From Rachycentron canadum (lineage: Eukaryota > Chordata > Actinopteri > Carangiformes > Rachycentridae), in NCBI GenBank assembly GCA_038496675.1, contig CM076651.1, positions 4,426,037-4,490,036 of the forward strand: a stretch of 64,000 nt of DNA, read 5' to 3'. Below the pieces are notes generated by a model. The model had not been told where the DNA came from, made no database searches, and worked only from the letters and a program-made list of their open reading frames with translations. Each line of letters opens with the position of its first letter. Positions within the stretch are counted from its first letter, which is position 1. Both the position numbers and the translations under genes were made by a program. Shown here one piece after another: positions 28,401 through 41,513 of the stretch.

Positions 28401-29928
28401 GCAAAACCTACAAGTGAAAGTGAACCTGGGTTATTACAAATTCAAATCAAATTTAACAATTCACTGGAGCTCAATTGGCGGCCTGCCTTTTGGACGACTG
28501 ACATGACTCTCTCTTTTTTATGGTTTTAAAAGTTGACCACAATCTTGTGTTTTCAATTTGTTTTCAGCTGGGTGTTACAATGACTGAGACCCCGGCATCA
28601 TCGGGATCCTCTGTATTTTTTGGAATTCTGGTCTCTGGTCTGCTTGCTGCCCTCGGCATCATTGTGGGTTACTGCAAATGTCAACGCAAGCCTGACCCCA
28701 AGGGAGTGAGGCTGGTAAGCATATTTGCACATTTTCAGAACGAACGGATTTAAAATATACTGTTCTATACGTTGCCGCTATGGACCTGACTCACTTGCTC
28801 CCCGAGTCCACGTGAGTTTGTATATTATTCAACACATAGCCCATGAATTGAAAATCATACCATAGGTTTTTTGTTCTGCAGATGCTGCATAATGTTTCGC
28901 CATGAGTATGTCTGTAGTTGTAATTTGTTCATCTGAAATCTATCTAGTATAACACTGTACTGGTTGACCTTACATATGTACTGCAGGTGTGTTTTATCAT
29001 AAATATACAATTTTTTTTCACCATATGTTGTGAGTCTCTGTGATCACAACGGGCATTATAGATTCAATAACTCTGTGCATTCAATTACTTGGATAAGGCT
29101 CACGTCTTGTTACATCTGAAATCAAAACAGGTCTATTTCCTTTCACTTCTGAAGGAATTCCTGCCAGTGTTTTAATGAGGGAATGTGGCTGGCCTGCTAT
29201 CAGAGGGAGCACGCAGAGAAAGAGTGTGTGCCTCATGTCCACGCCCTGCCTTATTCATCTGTTTCATCTAGTAACCAGACGCAGCTGTCTCTCTGTACCA
29301 CTCACAATATCACGTGATAGGCAACCACATGAGAGAGTTTGTTTGTGTTTTTGAGCAATAGTGGGATACAGATGGGTGACAAATTAAAGGAATGACTTGG
29401 AAGGATAAGTGGGAAAATAGGATGACAGCCCCCCCCCTCCCGATCCAGAGGGCACAAGGGGTCTGAATGGTTTGATGAGCATGAAAATCATGTGAATCAT
29501 ATGCCGTGGCCTCTGCAGTCACCAGATACCAACCCAGTTGAATACCACCATCATCAAAACACCAAATATGTCTGTGGAGGAATGGTCTTCCACTTTTCCA
29601 CTTTAAATTTGTAGCATCAATGGTGGCAGCTGCTTCACAGCTACTTTACTCTGCTTACAAGCAAAGTAGCATGATGCCCTGGTGTTTCCATCTAGCCTTT
29701 TCCATAATGAGTTGTTAATCTGCACTGTATTTGTAGGCAGAAGAGGCCTATCCAGTAGATCCAGAGAACCAGGCGAACACTCTTGTATCTGTGGCCCCCC
29801 TCAACCCTCCTTCAGAGACCCAGGAGAAACCCAGTGTAAACGGAGAGTCCCCTGAGGCAGCCAAGACCCAGCCGACCCCTCCCACCAACGGTCACTCCAC
29901 CGCCAAGACAGCAGACACCGAGCTGTGA
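16370..29928 (+). CDS. cd34: CD34 sialomucin, eight coding exons (341 codons)
   Basis: CD34 is a single-pass cell-surface sialomucin of haematopoietic and endothelial progenitors, involved in adhesion. Exons: 16370-16451, 25633-25728, 25912-26177, 26283-26360, 28013-28124, 28258-28310, 28568-28714, 29737-29928. All junctions are GT/AG and the phases agree (1,1,0,0,1,0,0). Residues 1-27 are a signal peptide with a leucine-rich core. Exons 2-3 form a Ser/Thr/Pro/Ala-rich mucin segment (about 28-148). Exons 4-5 carry a cysteine-bearing globular region (AVQCVG, TDNC, IWCHSERC). A membrane span lies at about 245-265, followed by basic KCQRK. The tail of about 75 residues ends ADTEL, as in mammalian CD34 (human 385 aa), a PDZ-binding C terminus. 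Podocalyxin and endoglycan share a similar DTxL end, but length and neighbours favour cd34. The first ATG is used because a signal sequence follows it directly. Confidence 0.87.
16452..25632 (+). other. cd34 intron 1 (9.2 kb)
   Basis: It starts with GTGAGT and ends CCTTGCAG. I see no coding exon inside. It holds a poly-T at about 20209-20226, a long (TG)n at 22391-22432, a poly-A at about 22513-22530 and a CT-rich tract at about 25570-25620 that forms the polypyrimidine region of the acceptor. Long first introns often hold enhancers, but none can be named here. Confidence 0.7.
22391..22432. repeat. (TG)n microsatellite in cd34 intron 1
   Basis: About 20 uninterrupted TG dinucleotides, a likely polymorphic marker. 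Confidence 0.95.
26361..28012 (+). other. cd34 intron 4 (1.65 kb)
   Basis: It starts GTGAGTAC and ends TTATAG. No exon is seen. A segment at about 27280-27315 includes TTCAATAAAGTATC, similar to fish retroposon tails, but it is too short to assign. The long open frames on both strands here lack support. Confidence 0.5.
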
Positions 29929-31735
29929 AATAGTCTATACCTTAGTCGATCGCAGCCCAGGAACTACCCCCACAAATGCACCCAATCCCCACACGCGCCT
30001 ATGAAAACTCGCCTCCTTCTCTGAATCTACTCCTGCCCAACCACACGGCAAAGTGGACTTCAGGGACTAGAACAATCTCCCACATCAACACTCCTCTCGT
30101 TATGGTCCCCTTGCCTCCTCCTTTGGCCATGTGCCTCAACAAACATCGGGAAAACTAGCCTGACGATGACGACAATGGTGATGATGAATGATGATGACGA
30201 AGGCTCAGTCCCTGTAGATGGCAGTCGGGCTGGAGACGAGAGTCAGGAGATGGGCAGTTCTGGGTGGGAAGAAAGTGAATTCAATCAGCACTGACTCCCA
30301 TGACGACTGCAACCACTGGAGTCACAGCCATGTGCTGTCAACACCCAGCAGGGTCTCTGCTTGTTGTCAGGTTTAGAGCTTCAACCAAATCCTCCACTCG
30401 AAAACACAGTATAAGCACATAAATGAAAATGACAGAGAGGAAGCGAATCACACTGCCTTGAAATCGGTTTACAAACCTGATTGAGTTATTACTTGTGTAG
30501 GTATGCGAGTGTGTGTGTGTTTGTGTGTGTGTGTTAACATATACTTGCATTTGTACTGTGCATGGACTGTATATATCTATACATGCATCTAAGGTTTTCT
30601 CGCTTATTGTGTGTAGTTTGGTCACATGAGCGAGAGATGAGTTTGAATGTGCATGTGACATTAGCCATGCCGAGTGTACAGTTTTGTAAAAGTTTCAGTC
30701 GCACCACTTTTTATATTTTTCTTTCTTGAAAACTGTTAGCTGTGAGGAAATAACGACTTCAAGTATCAGTTGTTGAAGGGGCGGCTATTCTATGATGTGC
30801 TGACGTAGATAGAGTTTTCCATACCCTGTCACCCAGGTGAAAAGACATATACTGTCGATATGGCAAATCTAAATTGATGGACCTATTCATGTCATAATAA
30901 AGTAATAGAAACTCTTCATTTGATATTAAATTGTCCTCTAAAGAATTGTAGCAATGTTCAGAGCGACCATATTTCCTGAAGTAGTAAAGTATCTGTTCTG
31001 AGAGTTAAATATTGATCTTGAATTTCCACCACTACACGTAGGAATGCACATCAACCGTCGCTGCATTAAGTCCCTATTCTCCAATGCGCTACTGCAAACC
31101 AAAGTTCACAGGCCTCTCTTCAGTAGCTTCATAATCACTGCTCAAAATCATGAGACCGACATGTCTGACCAGCCGACACAAACAGCCTCTTACCATCAGC
31201 TCTTTCCGTCCATATGTTAGTGTTATTCTCTTCTCAATATAATGCATAAGCTATTTTTCACTATCAGTATTCAATTGCGCTTGTATAGTATGGTATTTTT
31301 TTTGTCTTGTTTTTATTCTGTGTATACACACTTGCAATGTTCATTTTATGTCCAAAGAATTTCGTCACATATCTTGTACTAAAACATGTACTTTGCTGCA
31401 TCTTTATAACATTTGATCAAGGTCATATATATAATACAGAAAGATGCTCGAGGGCTTTGACTGTTTGAAGCAGAAATGTATGATTTGTTTTTCTTCTTTT
31501 TTTGGACTGTAACTTCAGTTTTTATTGACATACCAGAGAAAAATAAATTTTATATTTGCTGAAGTGGAACAAAGAAAAGCATTCTGCTATATAAATGAGA
31601 CGTCTCGCGTTCGTTCGTCGTGTCAGTCCATTTTGTATCTTTTCATAGCTAACATTCCAGTGTGACTCTTTCACCTTACTCTGTAGTTTGAATTGGATTT
31701 AATGTGAAAAAATAAAAAGCAAGAAAATGAACAAC
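29929..31735 (+). other. cd34: cd34 3' UTR
   Basis: After the TGA at 29926-29928 there is no further splice signal of note. Poly(A) signals AATAAA occur at 30896-30901, 31552-31557 and 31711-31716, the last followed by a T-rich stretch. This suggests alternative ends giving 3' UTRs of about 1.0, 1.6 and 1.8 kb. A GAT/GAC-rich patch (about 30162-30200) and a short TG run (about 30510-30534) lie inside. Confidence 0.65.
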
Positions 31736-34700
31736 TTTTTATGAATTGTCATGTTTTCAGCCTTGTTTTATTTATAAAGAAAACATCAATCATGAGCGAA
31801 AGAGGAAATGGGTTTTTAATCACAGAAATAGTACGGCGCATAGACATGCATGTGAGTGCTCTTACACACAAGTAAATCAGCCTGTGCTCAAACACACTTG
31901 GAATTTAATCCTGCGCAGCCCATAAGGTCACACATCAGCTGGTTTTCATAAGCAGTAGTAATGACATCACTTCACGCTGTTTTGTCTTTCACAGTTTGGG
32001 TGGGGCAGCGAAAACATCCACCAGCTGTCTCTTCTAAGCGCTCAGGACATGCTCATGAGCAACATGTCAGTACAGGGGCTACTCACTATCCATCATCAGG
32101 TATTTTTAATTCAGTTGCTGTCACCATCAACTGTATGGACAGTGTGACGAGTTTATTTCCCATCCACTCACACCCCGTCTTTCATCATATGATCAAGCCC
32201 AATGTAAATTCCTACCCTGCCCCTTCCCCTTCCACACCCTGCAGGGAAAATATTCTCTCAAGGCCATTTAGCAGCGCCGTGAAACAGCCCTACTGTCACT
32301 ATAGGCCACAACTGTAAAGAAGCACATACCTTAGACATAAATATATTAGGGTAAAGGTCGACAGTCTACAAGCTGCCCAATTGCTGCACATATCAAATTT
32401 AAAAAGTGTAAATCCCTGTGGACATAAACATTACTGTATGTACACACATGCATGCCTGTTATTTGCAACCTATTTGACCTCGAACTCTGTGAGGTGAATC
32501 CTCAGCTCAGATCATCTTATGTTACACAGTCTCCAGATTTAATCCGGCAGCCATGTGAGAAAATGGAGTTCATCTCTCTCTTCGCTGCTTGCTCCAAATT
32601 TACTCATTCCTCTGGCTCTCCCCTCTGTCAAGCTTAAAGGTTAGACTCACTCAAAAGACATAAAAACATCCATGCTTCCACACTCTCCCCCTAATAGAAT
32701 CTAGCTATGCAGATTTATTTTCCCTGGTTTTTGAGATATCCATCTCTGGCTTTTCTGCCACCACCTCAATACAGGAGATGAAGATGAACAGAAATAAATG
32801 TGTGCACCTTGCAGCATAGGAAAAAAAAAAACTATAGCAGCATCTCTTTATCTGGATTATTGAGAGAGCTTTAATGAGAACCACACACTAATGAAGAAAT
32901 AGTCCTATAAGTGAGGCAGTGTTGTGTTGTAGAGCAAATTTACTGTTGTTGATGTTTCAGTTCTTATGAGCACCAAAAAAATTTAACTATAAAAAAATCA
33001 CCATTTAATTCTATTGTAATGGGGTTTGTAGCAGAGCCAGATGCCTTAAAAAATCTGGACAAATAAAACAAATACTGAAGGGCCAGATACCACTAGAGGT
33101 AAGTGATCTGTTGTTTGGACCCTTTAATTTTCCCACCCATCGGCCCCTGTACCCCTACAGTAAACCGGTCCAAATCCTCTCCTCTACAGCTTTTCTTCAA
33201 TGTCACATAAATCCTCCAGCTCCAGCTTGCTCCCCTCCCATCCTTCATCCCATCCAGCTCTCAGTTTCTCCACCCCTCTACTCCGCCATCCAGCCAAGAA
33301 TAGTGTATGTGCAGTGGAATCTGGGATTATGAACAAAACTCAGCTGGTTGTTTTTATTGTGGGGAGGTTCCCCCCTCAGCGTAGTTACAGCTGCCAAATA
33401 CGTCATGTTTTCTCTTTCCACGCCAAAGCACACCCCTTCTAAACTCATTGATGGTAAGATAACATTTGGGATGGAAGGGTGGGACATAGAAAAGCACACA
33501 CTAGAGACCAAACGGGACCCCAAGGTCAGGAGGTGTAGTCTGCATATCCAGCCAGTGATGAAAATTAAAATCTGATGAACTTTCAGGTTCATGAAGAGGA
33601 CAGAAGAATACCTGGAGGGTATCGGGGAGGCATGGCCCATCCAGTCTTTGATCATGCGTGACAAATGATCCGAAACACAAGGTCACAATTTTGTGGAAAC
33701 ATTAATGACAAAATAAATATTTTCTCTGCCAACCCCTCATGACTATAATCTTCCCAAGCTTCCCAAGAAAATACAACAAGGAATGCTAATCAACTTCCTT
33801 CCTCCCTGGAACATCGTGCATGGTGTTTATCTGACTCAGTGAAACACTAAACAGTGAGTAACACAACATGATCTGGAGCTTTGGTGACAACAGGATAATA
33901 TCTGTTAACAAATTCTCCATCTGGAAAAACACATTGAATTGTACACTATGCAGTTATTCCCAGAAGATCTAAGTTTAAGGACGGATACACATCCGGAGGC
34001 TTTTTTGTCATCCCAGCCTGATAAGGAAAAAAGGCCTTTCAGTTTAGTTTTCATGAATAATGACTTTAACCTGCAATAACCAACATTTAGTCACTTGGTG
34101 GCAGCAGAAACAATATGTAAACAACACACACACACACATATGCAGACGCTCACACAACTGTATTATCTTCCCTAATTTGATATGGCGACCTCATTAGCAA
34201 AAGAGTTGACATATTCGGCAGCTATGGAGCAACATCTTCATTCACCTGGAGGCTTGTTTCTGGCTGCCTGGTAAATGTTAGTCCAATATTGATTTTTATT
34301 TTAGCTCTGTGCTAATTTTTGAGATAGATAAGAAGCTACTCTGCCAGCAGCCCAGTTTGTGCCCCTCATGTATTGGCTTGTATTGCGCTCACACTGCTAA
34401 CACCCGTCTGTAAAAAATAAATAATAAGGGTCATTAAAAAAAAAAAAAAAAAAAAAAAGCCTTTAACTGATGGTAAATAATGTATGAGTAGAAAGAGTAG
34501 TACTAGCTGCTGGTTGAAGTGCTCTACTGTTCACCAGCAGGTTAAAAACTTAAGCAGAGCTTTAGCAACAGTGCAGGGAGAGTTAACCTAAGAACAAAAC
34601 AATGAGCTGAAAGGGGCTAAAATGATCCATAGGTCTGAGGGGAACTGCAGAGTAAAGTGATAATACTTTCCATATAGCATCCCGTTTTTTCACATAGAGG

Positions 34701-37176
34701 TTGTCAGGATTTACGGTGTTACATAAACATTGATTAATAGCCATATATAGAAGAATGTTTGTCAAAAGTCAGTTGAAATAAATGGTATATGTGGTATTTA
34801 GTTGACCAAAAATAAAGAAGAGGCAGCCTTATATGCAGGTGCTGGAGGAGCTGGTATAGGAGGTGCTGCATCCTCATATTAATCTGCAAATTAAATAAAG
34901 CCAATTATGTATGAAATGTTAATTCACCCGCATGATTTTACACTAGCCAGAATCACACTGTGTCAAAGCAGGAGGGTCAGGCAGGGATAAATATCTGAAT
35001 CCTTTCAAGCTTTCTTCCAAAATGGACAACATGCTGACCATAATCACATCAATCACATCATTAACCTTGGATTGGAATCATTTAGCACTACTCTGTGAAA
35101 GCTGTTAAATGTGTTTTAGCAAAGAATATAAATCAACCAACCAACTAATCAACTAACAAAGTTAAGAATAAACAAGTACAAGTGCATTTTTTTAAAAAAA
35201 ACAAAAAAACAGGAAGTTTTTAGGAATGCACTCCACTTCAGTTTGATCAAATTATATGGAAGGGTATTTCCTTCAAGCAACACACCTGCAAGGACACGAC
35301 AATATGCATCCACCCACACCCACAGAGGCATTCTCTCGAAATCCAAAACGTATGACAACTGGGGAGAAATTTAATATACTCTTCACATACTTTTTTTTAA
35401 AAAAAAGCATGCAACATGGGAAATGTACTATGCAGTTTTAAAGCTGGGATGCACATTAAGGGAGGGGCCCTGTAGAAGACAAATATGGGGCCCCGCTGAC
35501 TAATGTGCGCACATGAGGGAGTGACCAGACACATCCTACATGTTACTGTCTCATCAGTCAGCCATGCCAAAAAACATTTCATCTTTTATCGTTTTTGTGG
35601 AGCGACTGTTTATGTCTTCAACCCTGGTAAAAAGTTTACAGGGTCGTGTGTGTGTGTGTGTGTGTGCGTGTGTGTGTGTGTACACGTGGACTTGTTTTAA
35701 TATAGTGAGGTCTGGGACACACTTGTGGAGTTGGACAGCTTTGTGGGGACCAAATCACTGGACCCCACAGCTTTAAATGGCTGTTTATACTTTATTAGAC
35801 TTGGGTTTAAGGTTAGGGTTAGGTATTCACTTAAAGGTTAAGGTAACCTCGGGAACGCGTTGTATCAATGACAAGACCCCACGAAGATAGCTGTGCAAAG
35901 TGTATGTGTGCACATGTGCTATGAGGTTGTATTTGAACTATTTGAAAGTATTATTGTACAATTTTCTTTTTTTGTTCTATAACATATATAATTGCTTAAA
36001 TTGCTATAAAAAGAAGGGACATCTTGGAATTATAAAAGTAATGAACACACTGATGAACAAATTATGAAAATCGAAAGACTCAAATTTAACATTTTGTCTC
36101 CATAGACACCTAAACAACAAATAACAATGGAAACTGAAATTGATATCCTGTCTGTTTCCTGCACATTGCTCTGTGCTGTCGTTGTCTATTACCAACATCT
36201 GTCGTAGGAAACAATCTGGAAAGCATTGTCTCTCTCTTTTCCAGTGATGCAACTGTCCACAGAATGCATCACACCCTGTAGTACACTGTAGTAAAAATAC
36301 ATGCCGTTGATTGCAATTTGATGCAAATTTACAAATGCCAACTTCAGTAGTGCAAATTGCACAATAATGCTACATATTATAGTTTAATTTATTAGAATGC
36401 GTAAAAGGGTGTGATATTCACCTGTAAATACTTATTAACTGAAATGGTCATTTAAAATTTATTAAATGGACACGTACACAACATTCTCCAAGTGACACCA
36501 GTTCACAATGAAATAATCCAAACTGTAGGTTATAGAAGAAGAACACAGAATAAAATGAAGTCTGAATGTGATATTGTTGGGTTAGGATGCCCCCTGCTGT
36601 GGCCTTAGGGGGCAAACTGGGGACAAACCTAGAACAATCTAAAGAAAGCAAAGTAAAAATAAAAAGAAACAAATAAAAGAGGGAACTGAAAGCAAACATT
36701 TGAATAATTTTAGAAAATCTGGTTTACATGGCCCAACCAGTGTTTTAACTCCAGCCCATAATCAAGCTACTTGGTAAATGTGTTGAAGTGAGAATTGGCC
36801 ACATGCTATCTGTATGTTTTACAGTGTATTACAATACAGGGCATGAAAATATCTGCAGGTCTGATTAGCAATCTTTACAAGCTTTACAGAGGGATTGTCC
36901 CCAATTGAAGGACACTGTGATTCAAACCTTGCATTGGCAGATTACATATCACCGGTTGTAGCCTTGCCACTGAATCCATGAGCTGACTGGTCTACTGGAC
37001 TACCCACTACCTCCATGTGTATGCATAATTTAAAATAGCTAATGGTGAATTTGTATGTAAATAACATGAAGGTAAGCTCATTCATATTTAATAACCTTTA
37101 AAAACTAGAACACCGCTGAAGGATTGAAGAACAAAAAGTGCAAAATATGATACAGTATATGCACCATAGATGGATA
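31736..37176. other. Intergenic stretch downstream of cd34
   Basis: No gene is supported. Open frames such as those at 31961-32317 and 33278-33664 show no domain, no codon pattern and no splice partners. Poly-A lies at about 34434-34458. The part at 35640-35910 is described separately. Confidence 0.45.
35645..35910. repeat. (GT)n next to a dispersed teleost repeat
   Basis: An imperfect GT run at about 35646-35680 is followed by a segment with TTTGTGGGGACCAAATCACTG, GGTTAGGGTTAGG and GACCCCACGAAGATAGC. The 'GTGGGGACC ... GACCCCACGAAGATAG' pairing with an adjoining GT run is a pattern I recognise as a common dispersed repeat in fish genomes. No coding capacity is seen; the family name is not known to me. 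Confidence 0.5.
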
Positions 37177-37702
37177 TTAACCCATAAGAACCCACTGTGC
37201 CACAGGTGTCACCAGCCCTTTAAATGTTCTGGAAAGTTCCTTATACAGCTTTACCCTTAACCTTAACTCATAAAGTCCCTAAGTGACACACGCTGAACGT
37301 CACAGTGGGTCATGTGACAGGTCATGTGACTTTGTGTTCCCATAACAACATTTCCAAGATGGCTGTGCGCCAGGTCACCACAAGGGGCACAGCTAGCTAA
37401 ATTTAAAAAGCTTGTTTTTTTGTTGTTAAAGGTAAGATTTGAGCCATTTAAGAATTCTAATGCTTACACAACAAGTCCTTTATTACATTTAATCTGTTGT
37501 AAACACACTAAATGAACACATTGATATGAAACAAATCAGATAAATATCGTTGTAACATATATGTATCATTTCAGATCTTTGACAAAGGGGGTATTTTGAA
37601 AAGAAAATACCAGAAATGTGTTCTATGTGCTCTATTTAGTCTGTCCTATGTCCCCCATAATTTTCCTTGAAGGAGAAACGGGTCCGGTTTTTTATGGGTT
37701 AA
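37177..37702. mobile_element. piggyBac-like MITE (518 bp between TTAA sites)
   Basis: The element runs from CCCATAA at 37181 to TTATGGG at 37698 and is flanked on both sides by TTAA (37177-37180 and 37699-37702). The inward termini CCCATAAGAACCCACTG and, on the other strand, CCCATAAAAAACCGGAC are imperfect inverted repeats. A TTAA target duplication and CCC termini are the mark of the piggyBac superfamily. There is no transposase, so it would be a non-autonomous copy. Inside is a short tandem duplication with GTCATGTGAC twice (about 37307-37331). Superfamily assignment is inference from the ends. Confidence 0.65.
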
Positions 37703-40400
37703 GTGCAATAATAGCTTGGGATGATATATTTCCAATTACATTGAGCATTTTTTTGTTTTCACAACTCTGCAGTTGATTCCCACAGCACAAACTCAAATCC
37801 CATAGGATTCTATCAAAGGCCCCAAGAACATGTTCTACATCAGCTTTTTCCTATTAGTGATCACAAACACAGTTGTCTGCTGAAGTTACAACAGTTTTGC
37901 TCAGTTCCCATGGAAATTTCTGTAGGCTGTGTATTTTTGTCTTTGGTTTTATTGTTGTTTTGAAGTGGGCTGGGCTCTGTGAAGTCATGTATTGCTGTAC
38001 ATCATTTTTATTACTGGTAGGTTGAAGCAATATTTTCCATCTATCTGATCCGGACCCTCAAAGTGCACTGTGTATTTAGAGTTGTCAAGCACTGGGTGTT
38101 GTGCACCTTTTAGGCCACAAGAGTGCAGGCCACACTAACATGATGTGCTGGTTTGGAGAGGAAGTAAAACATTATGCATCATTATCTTCCCAAAATATTA
38201 TGCTGTAGTTATGCATACAGCGTATAAAAGCTAAGGCTTTGTCACGATATACAAGCACAACCATATATCAAACTTGAGTTTTATTAAACCCACAAAAGTG
38301 TCAGTGGAAGAGTTTTCAAACCACACCTGCACAGTCCTGATGAAACAGATTAGTTCTAATTGTAGTAGTTTCTGAATGTTTAGCACTTAATAAATAATAG
38401 GATAAAGGTTCTTTATTTTTCCCCCAAGTCATAATCAATTTATGATTATGACTTATTTAGTAATATTAAATATAAAAGAAACATACTTTGAATGCTATAT
38501 CAGTTTTTCAGGGCCTTTTTAAGCTTTACTTTAATGTGCCCAATAGATGCAGCTATTCTACTATTAAAATACTTCTAATTTATTTAGTATATATATTGTG
38601 TTTTCACAGCTTTGTGAATTGTATGACCGTTAACAGCACAGTGGCTGTTAATCTTTTATTAACACATTCTCTAGGTGAAAATCTAAACTTGGGAAAAATA
38701 CAGTTGATTTTTAAGTGAATTGAAGAAAATACAACCCATGCAGCAAACTATATATAAATCGCCCTTCAAATGTAAATGAACCGTTACCTTTTATTTCATG
38801 AACTTAAAAATACTTGCATGTGTAAAGGTTTGGGCACCCTACTAACTCAATACTTAACACAGCATGTTTAAGATCTACCCACCTTTTTGAGAAATGTTGT
38901 TTGTGTTTCTTGAAATAGGGCTTTGTAGTTTCCCTTTATGGACTGACTGCATGACATTAATCCATTCTTTGTCCAACTGTGTCATGCTTCCTGTGCTAGC
39001 GGCTGTCAGATACTGCAGCCCCAAAGCAGAATCTTTGCACCCCTCAAGAGTTGGCAGTGGGCGAGTTATTATGATTCATGTGTAACTTTTGTGCATCACA
39101 ACTGCCATTTTTCCATTTTTTTTTTTTCATATTCAAGTTTGTGAAGTTAACTTTAAAAACCTCAAGTAAACCTAAAAAAAAAACAATTAATGTCTGTTTA
39201 ATATAATTTGCCCTTGGATGCCAACATTTTTTCACACAACTGCATCTAAAAATACAAGAAGAAAAGGAAATGCATTAGTCTATATATACATAGTACACAT
39301 AGTACATATAATCAGAAAGTGATAGGGAGGTGAGAGTTTGTAGTATGGGTAAACTATGTTATTAAGAGTTTAGTAAATCTGATATTAAAGTAACTTTACC
39401 GCTATGAACGTCTGCATTAAGATGGTACTTGGATAAAATGGATTACCACCACAAAATCGCTCTTGCTTTGTTTCCTTCTTTCTTCATTCATACAATCTAT
39501 CAAAGTGCATATCAGAGTGCACTCATTTGCAGAAGTTAATGTCTGGAGGAGATTGAACTGATTAAAAATTAGTTCTGCAAGACCTATCTTGACTAAATTA
39601 CCTCTTTTATGATCAATCAGTCATCAATGTGTGGACAGAGATGGCAATTAAATACAAATATAACACATCATGGCCTCATCTTCAATTCAGAATAGATCCT
39701 GTACAACGCTGTGACTCTGTGGACATTAAGACAACTGTCAGGTTGTTGGTCCGTTTGTTGCATTTTCACTGTAAATGGAAAAAAATGTGTTAAAATTTAG
39801 ACATGTAAGAGCTTATTCATGAGTGATAATTTCTCAAAGTGCAATTGCTCTCGCTGATGAAACATTCCTATCGAACGTGATATTTATATGTGATATTTAT
39901 AACTGAGCATGTTTAGTACGTTTTTGGTTATAGGCTGCATGTAGTCTGAGATTTTTAAATGTAAAATATACACCAGAAAATGTAAACTCGGCTTTACCCA
40001 AGATGCTTTCGTCAACAGCAAATCACCAAAATAATGATGGTATTACTAGGTCAGAGGTTGCAATCATAGATCTATAAACTTATTTCTTATACTGCCAGTA
40101 AGAGTTTGTCCCCATCAGGCTACAGCTCAACAGACAGCAATTATGCATCCATTAATTTAAATTCAAATGAATGGAATAGTGCTCCATTTCACATACACAA
40201 GTATAATAATAATATTAATATAACCCCCCAAATATAAGAATATACTCTGTCAATAATGGGGAATATATACACAGTTAATGTTTCCATGACATTTACAGTG
40301 AATTGTAATGGTAGAATTATGTACAGAATAATACAAGATAGTGTTTTTGTGCATTTAGTGTAAAATGCATTTTAATGTTTTTGGCTCCATTGGATTAAAA
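37703..40400. other. Intergenic AT-rich stretch before the CpG promoter
   Basis: No gene is seen. A part at about 38820-39245 has phrases such as AAGGTTTGGGCACCCT that I associate with dispersed fish DNA repeats, but ends were not found. Otherwise it is AT-rich unique sequence with short simple repeats. Confidence 0.4.
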
Positions 40401-40519
40401 TGGAGGCGATGCTTTTATGTACCCGTTGCCATGGTGAATCGCAGTATCGGCGCTCCATTGATGAGGACTTTTTTCTTTTCAGTTTTTTTTTTTTTTTTTT
40501 GAACGACTGAACTGACCTA

Positions 40520-40790
40520 GATCATCCGAAGATCCGGGACCGAAACCTCCGCGTCCCCCCCCCCGATTCCAGGGGACTCGCCTCCCACCCAGCGTTTGCG
40601 CCCATGGGCTCTCCGGAGCGGGCGCCCGCTCTGCGCCTGTTTGTAAACACGCGTCAAAAGCACGTGATCCGGTCGACGCGCGTCGCGGCGGCGGCCAATC
40701 GGGTGGCGGGGGTGTGCGCGGGTGGGCGTGGCCCGGCTGTGTTGTTGCCGTGAAAGTGTCGATGGACGAGGTTTTATTGCCAGGTGCTGG
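40520..40790 (+). promoter_or_regulatory. CpG-rich promoter of the miR-29 host gene
   Basis: This is the densest CpG cluster in the window. It carries a forkhead-type TGTAAACA (40642-40649), a canonical E-box CACGTG (40661-40666), a GTCGACGCGCGTCGCGG core and a CCAAT box (40695-40699), then GGGCGTGGCC, a GC-box-like site. No TATA box is evident. It lies just before exon 1, which ends in a good donor at 40987/40988. Mammalian miR-29b-2/29c is likewise driven by a distant upstream promoter, and Myc repression and FOXO control have been reported there. Whether the fish sites work is inference. Confidence 0.65.
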
Positions 40791-40805
40791 GGACCACTCT
40801 GGATT

Positions 40806-40855
40806 TGATAATAACCCGGGGGGGGGAGAGAGAGACAGAGAGAGAGAGAGAGAGG
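40806..40855. repeat. Poly-G plus (GA)n in host exon 1
   Basis: A run of G (about 40819-40826) followed by alternating GA lies within the first exon of the miR-29 host transcript, close to the probable start site. Confidence 0.8.
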
Positions 40856-41478
40856 GGGGCTAATGGGAGTCTACGGCGGCTTGTGACGGAGAAGCGATAG
40901 TACAGGGAGACGGAGGTGTTGCGGAAGAGGCGCAAGAGCCACCCCTGCACCTCCAGAAGCAACTATTTACATCCACTCTCTGCCTCGGTGAGTCAAATAC
41001 CTTCCTTTAGGTCAGAGTTCATCCGTGGTGGGCTCCTTCAGATAGCGACCTTCAGTATTATTATCATTATCATTATTATTATTATTATTTCCCGTGTTGT
41101 TCAAAACGCCCGCTTCTTCTCAAACTAAAGCCCGGTGCCGTCGTCTCATCCGGGGGCCAGCGGTGGATCCACGCATGACCGTGATTTCATTATTGCGATG
41201 TGTAGTGCGCAGTTGCCTCCAACGTTACCCGGAAATAAGCGGAGGTATTTGCTCTCAGCTGTTTCCTTATTAAAGGGGGGGGGAAAAAAAAAAAAAAAAA
41301 AAATTGTGGCTCATTCTTCGCCGGAGCCAGTGGCAGGGCAGAAGGAGCAGGGTGGGATGGAGAGGTGCGTGCTGGATGCTCGCTGCGGGAGGATGTTGCG
41401 CACTTCATTTTTTACCCCGGGAGTGAGTGGGTCTGGTCGTCCATGCGGTACTGCGTAACGTTTCCATTTATGATGTCG

Positions 41479-41479
41479 G

Positions 41480-41511
<32 letters not shown>

Positions 41512-41513
41512 TT
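41479..41513. repeat. (GTT)n microsatellite
   Basis: About ten GTT units passing into a T run, in intron 1 of the miR-29 host gene. Confidence 0.9.

Noticed and set aside
33278..33664. 128-codon minus-strand open frame
   Set aside because: Overlapped by other frames of similar length, no domain, no codon pattern, in a stretch with no splice or promoter signals.
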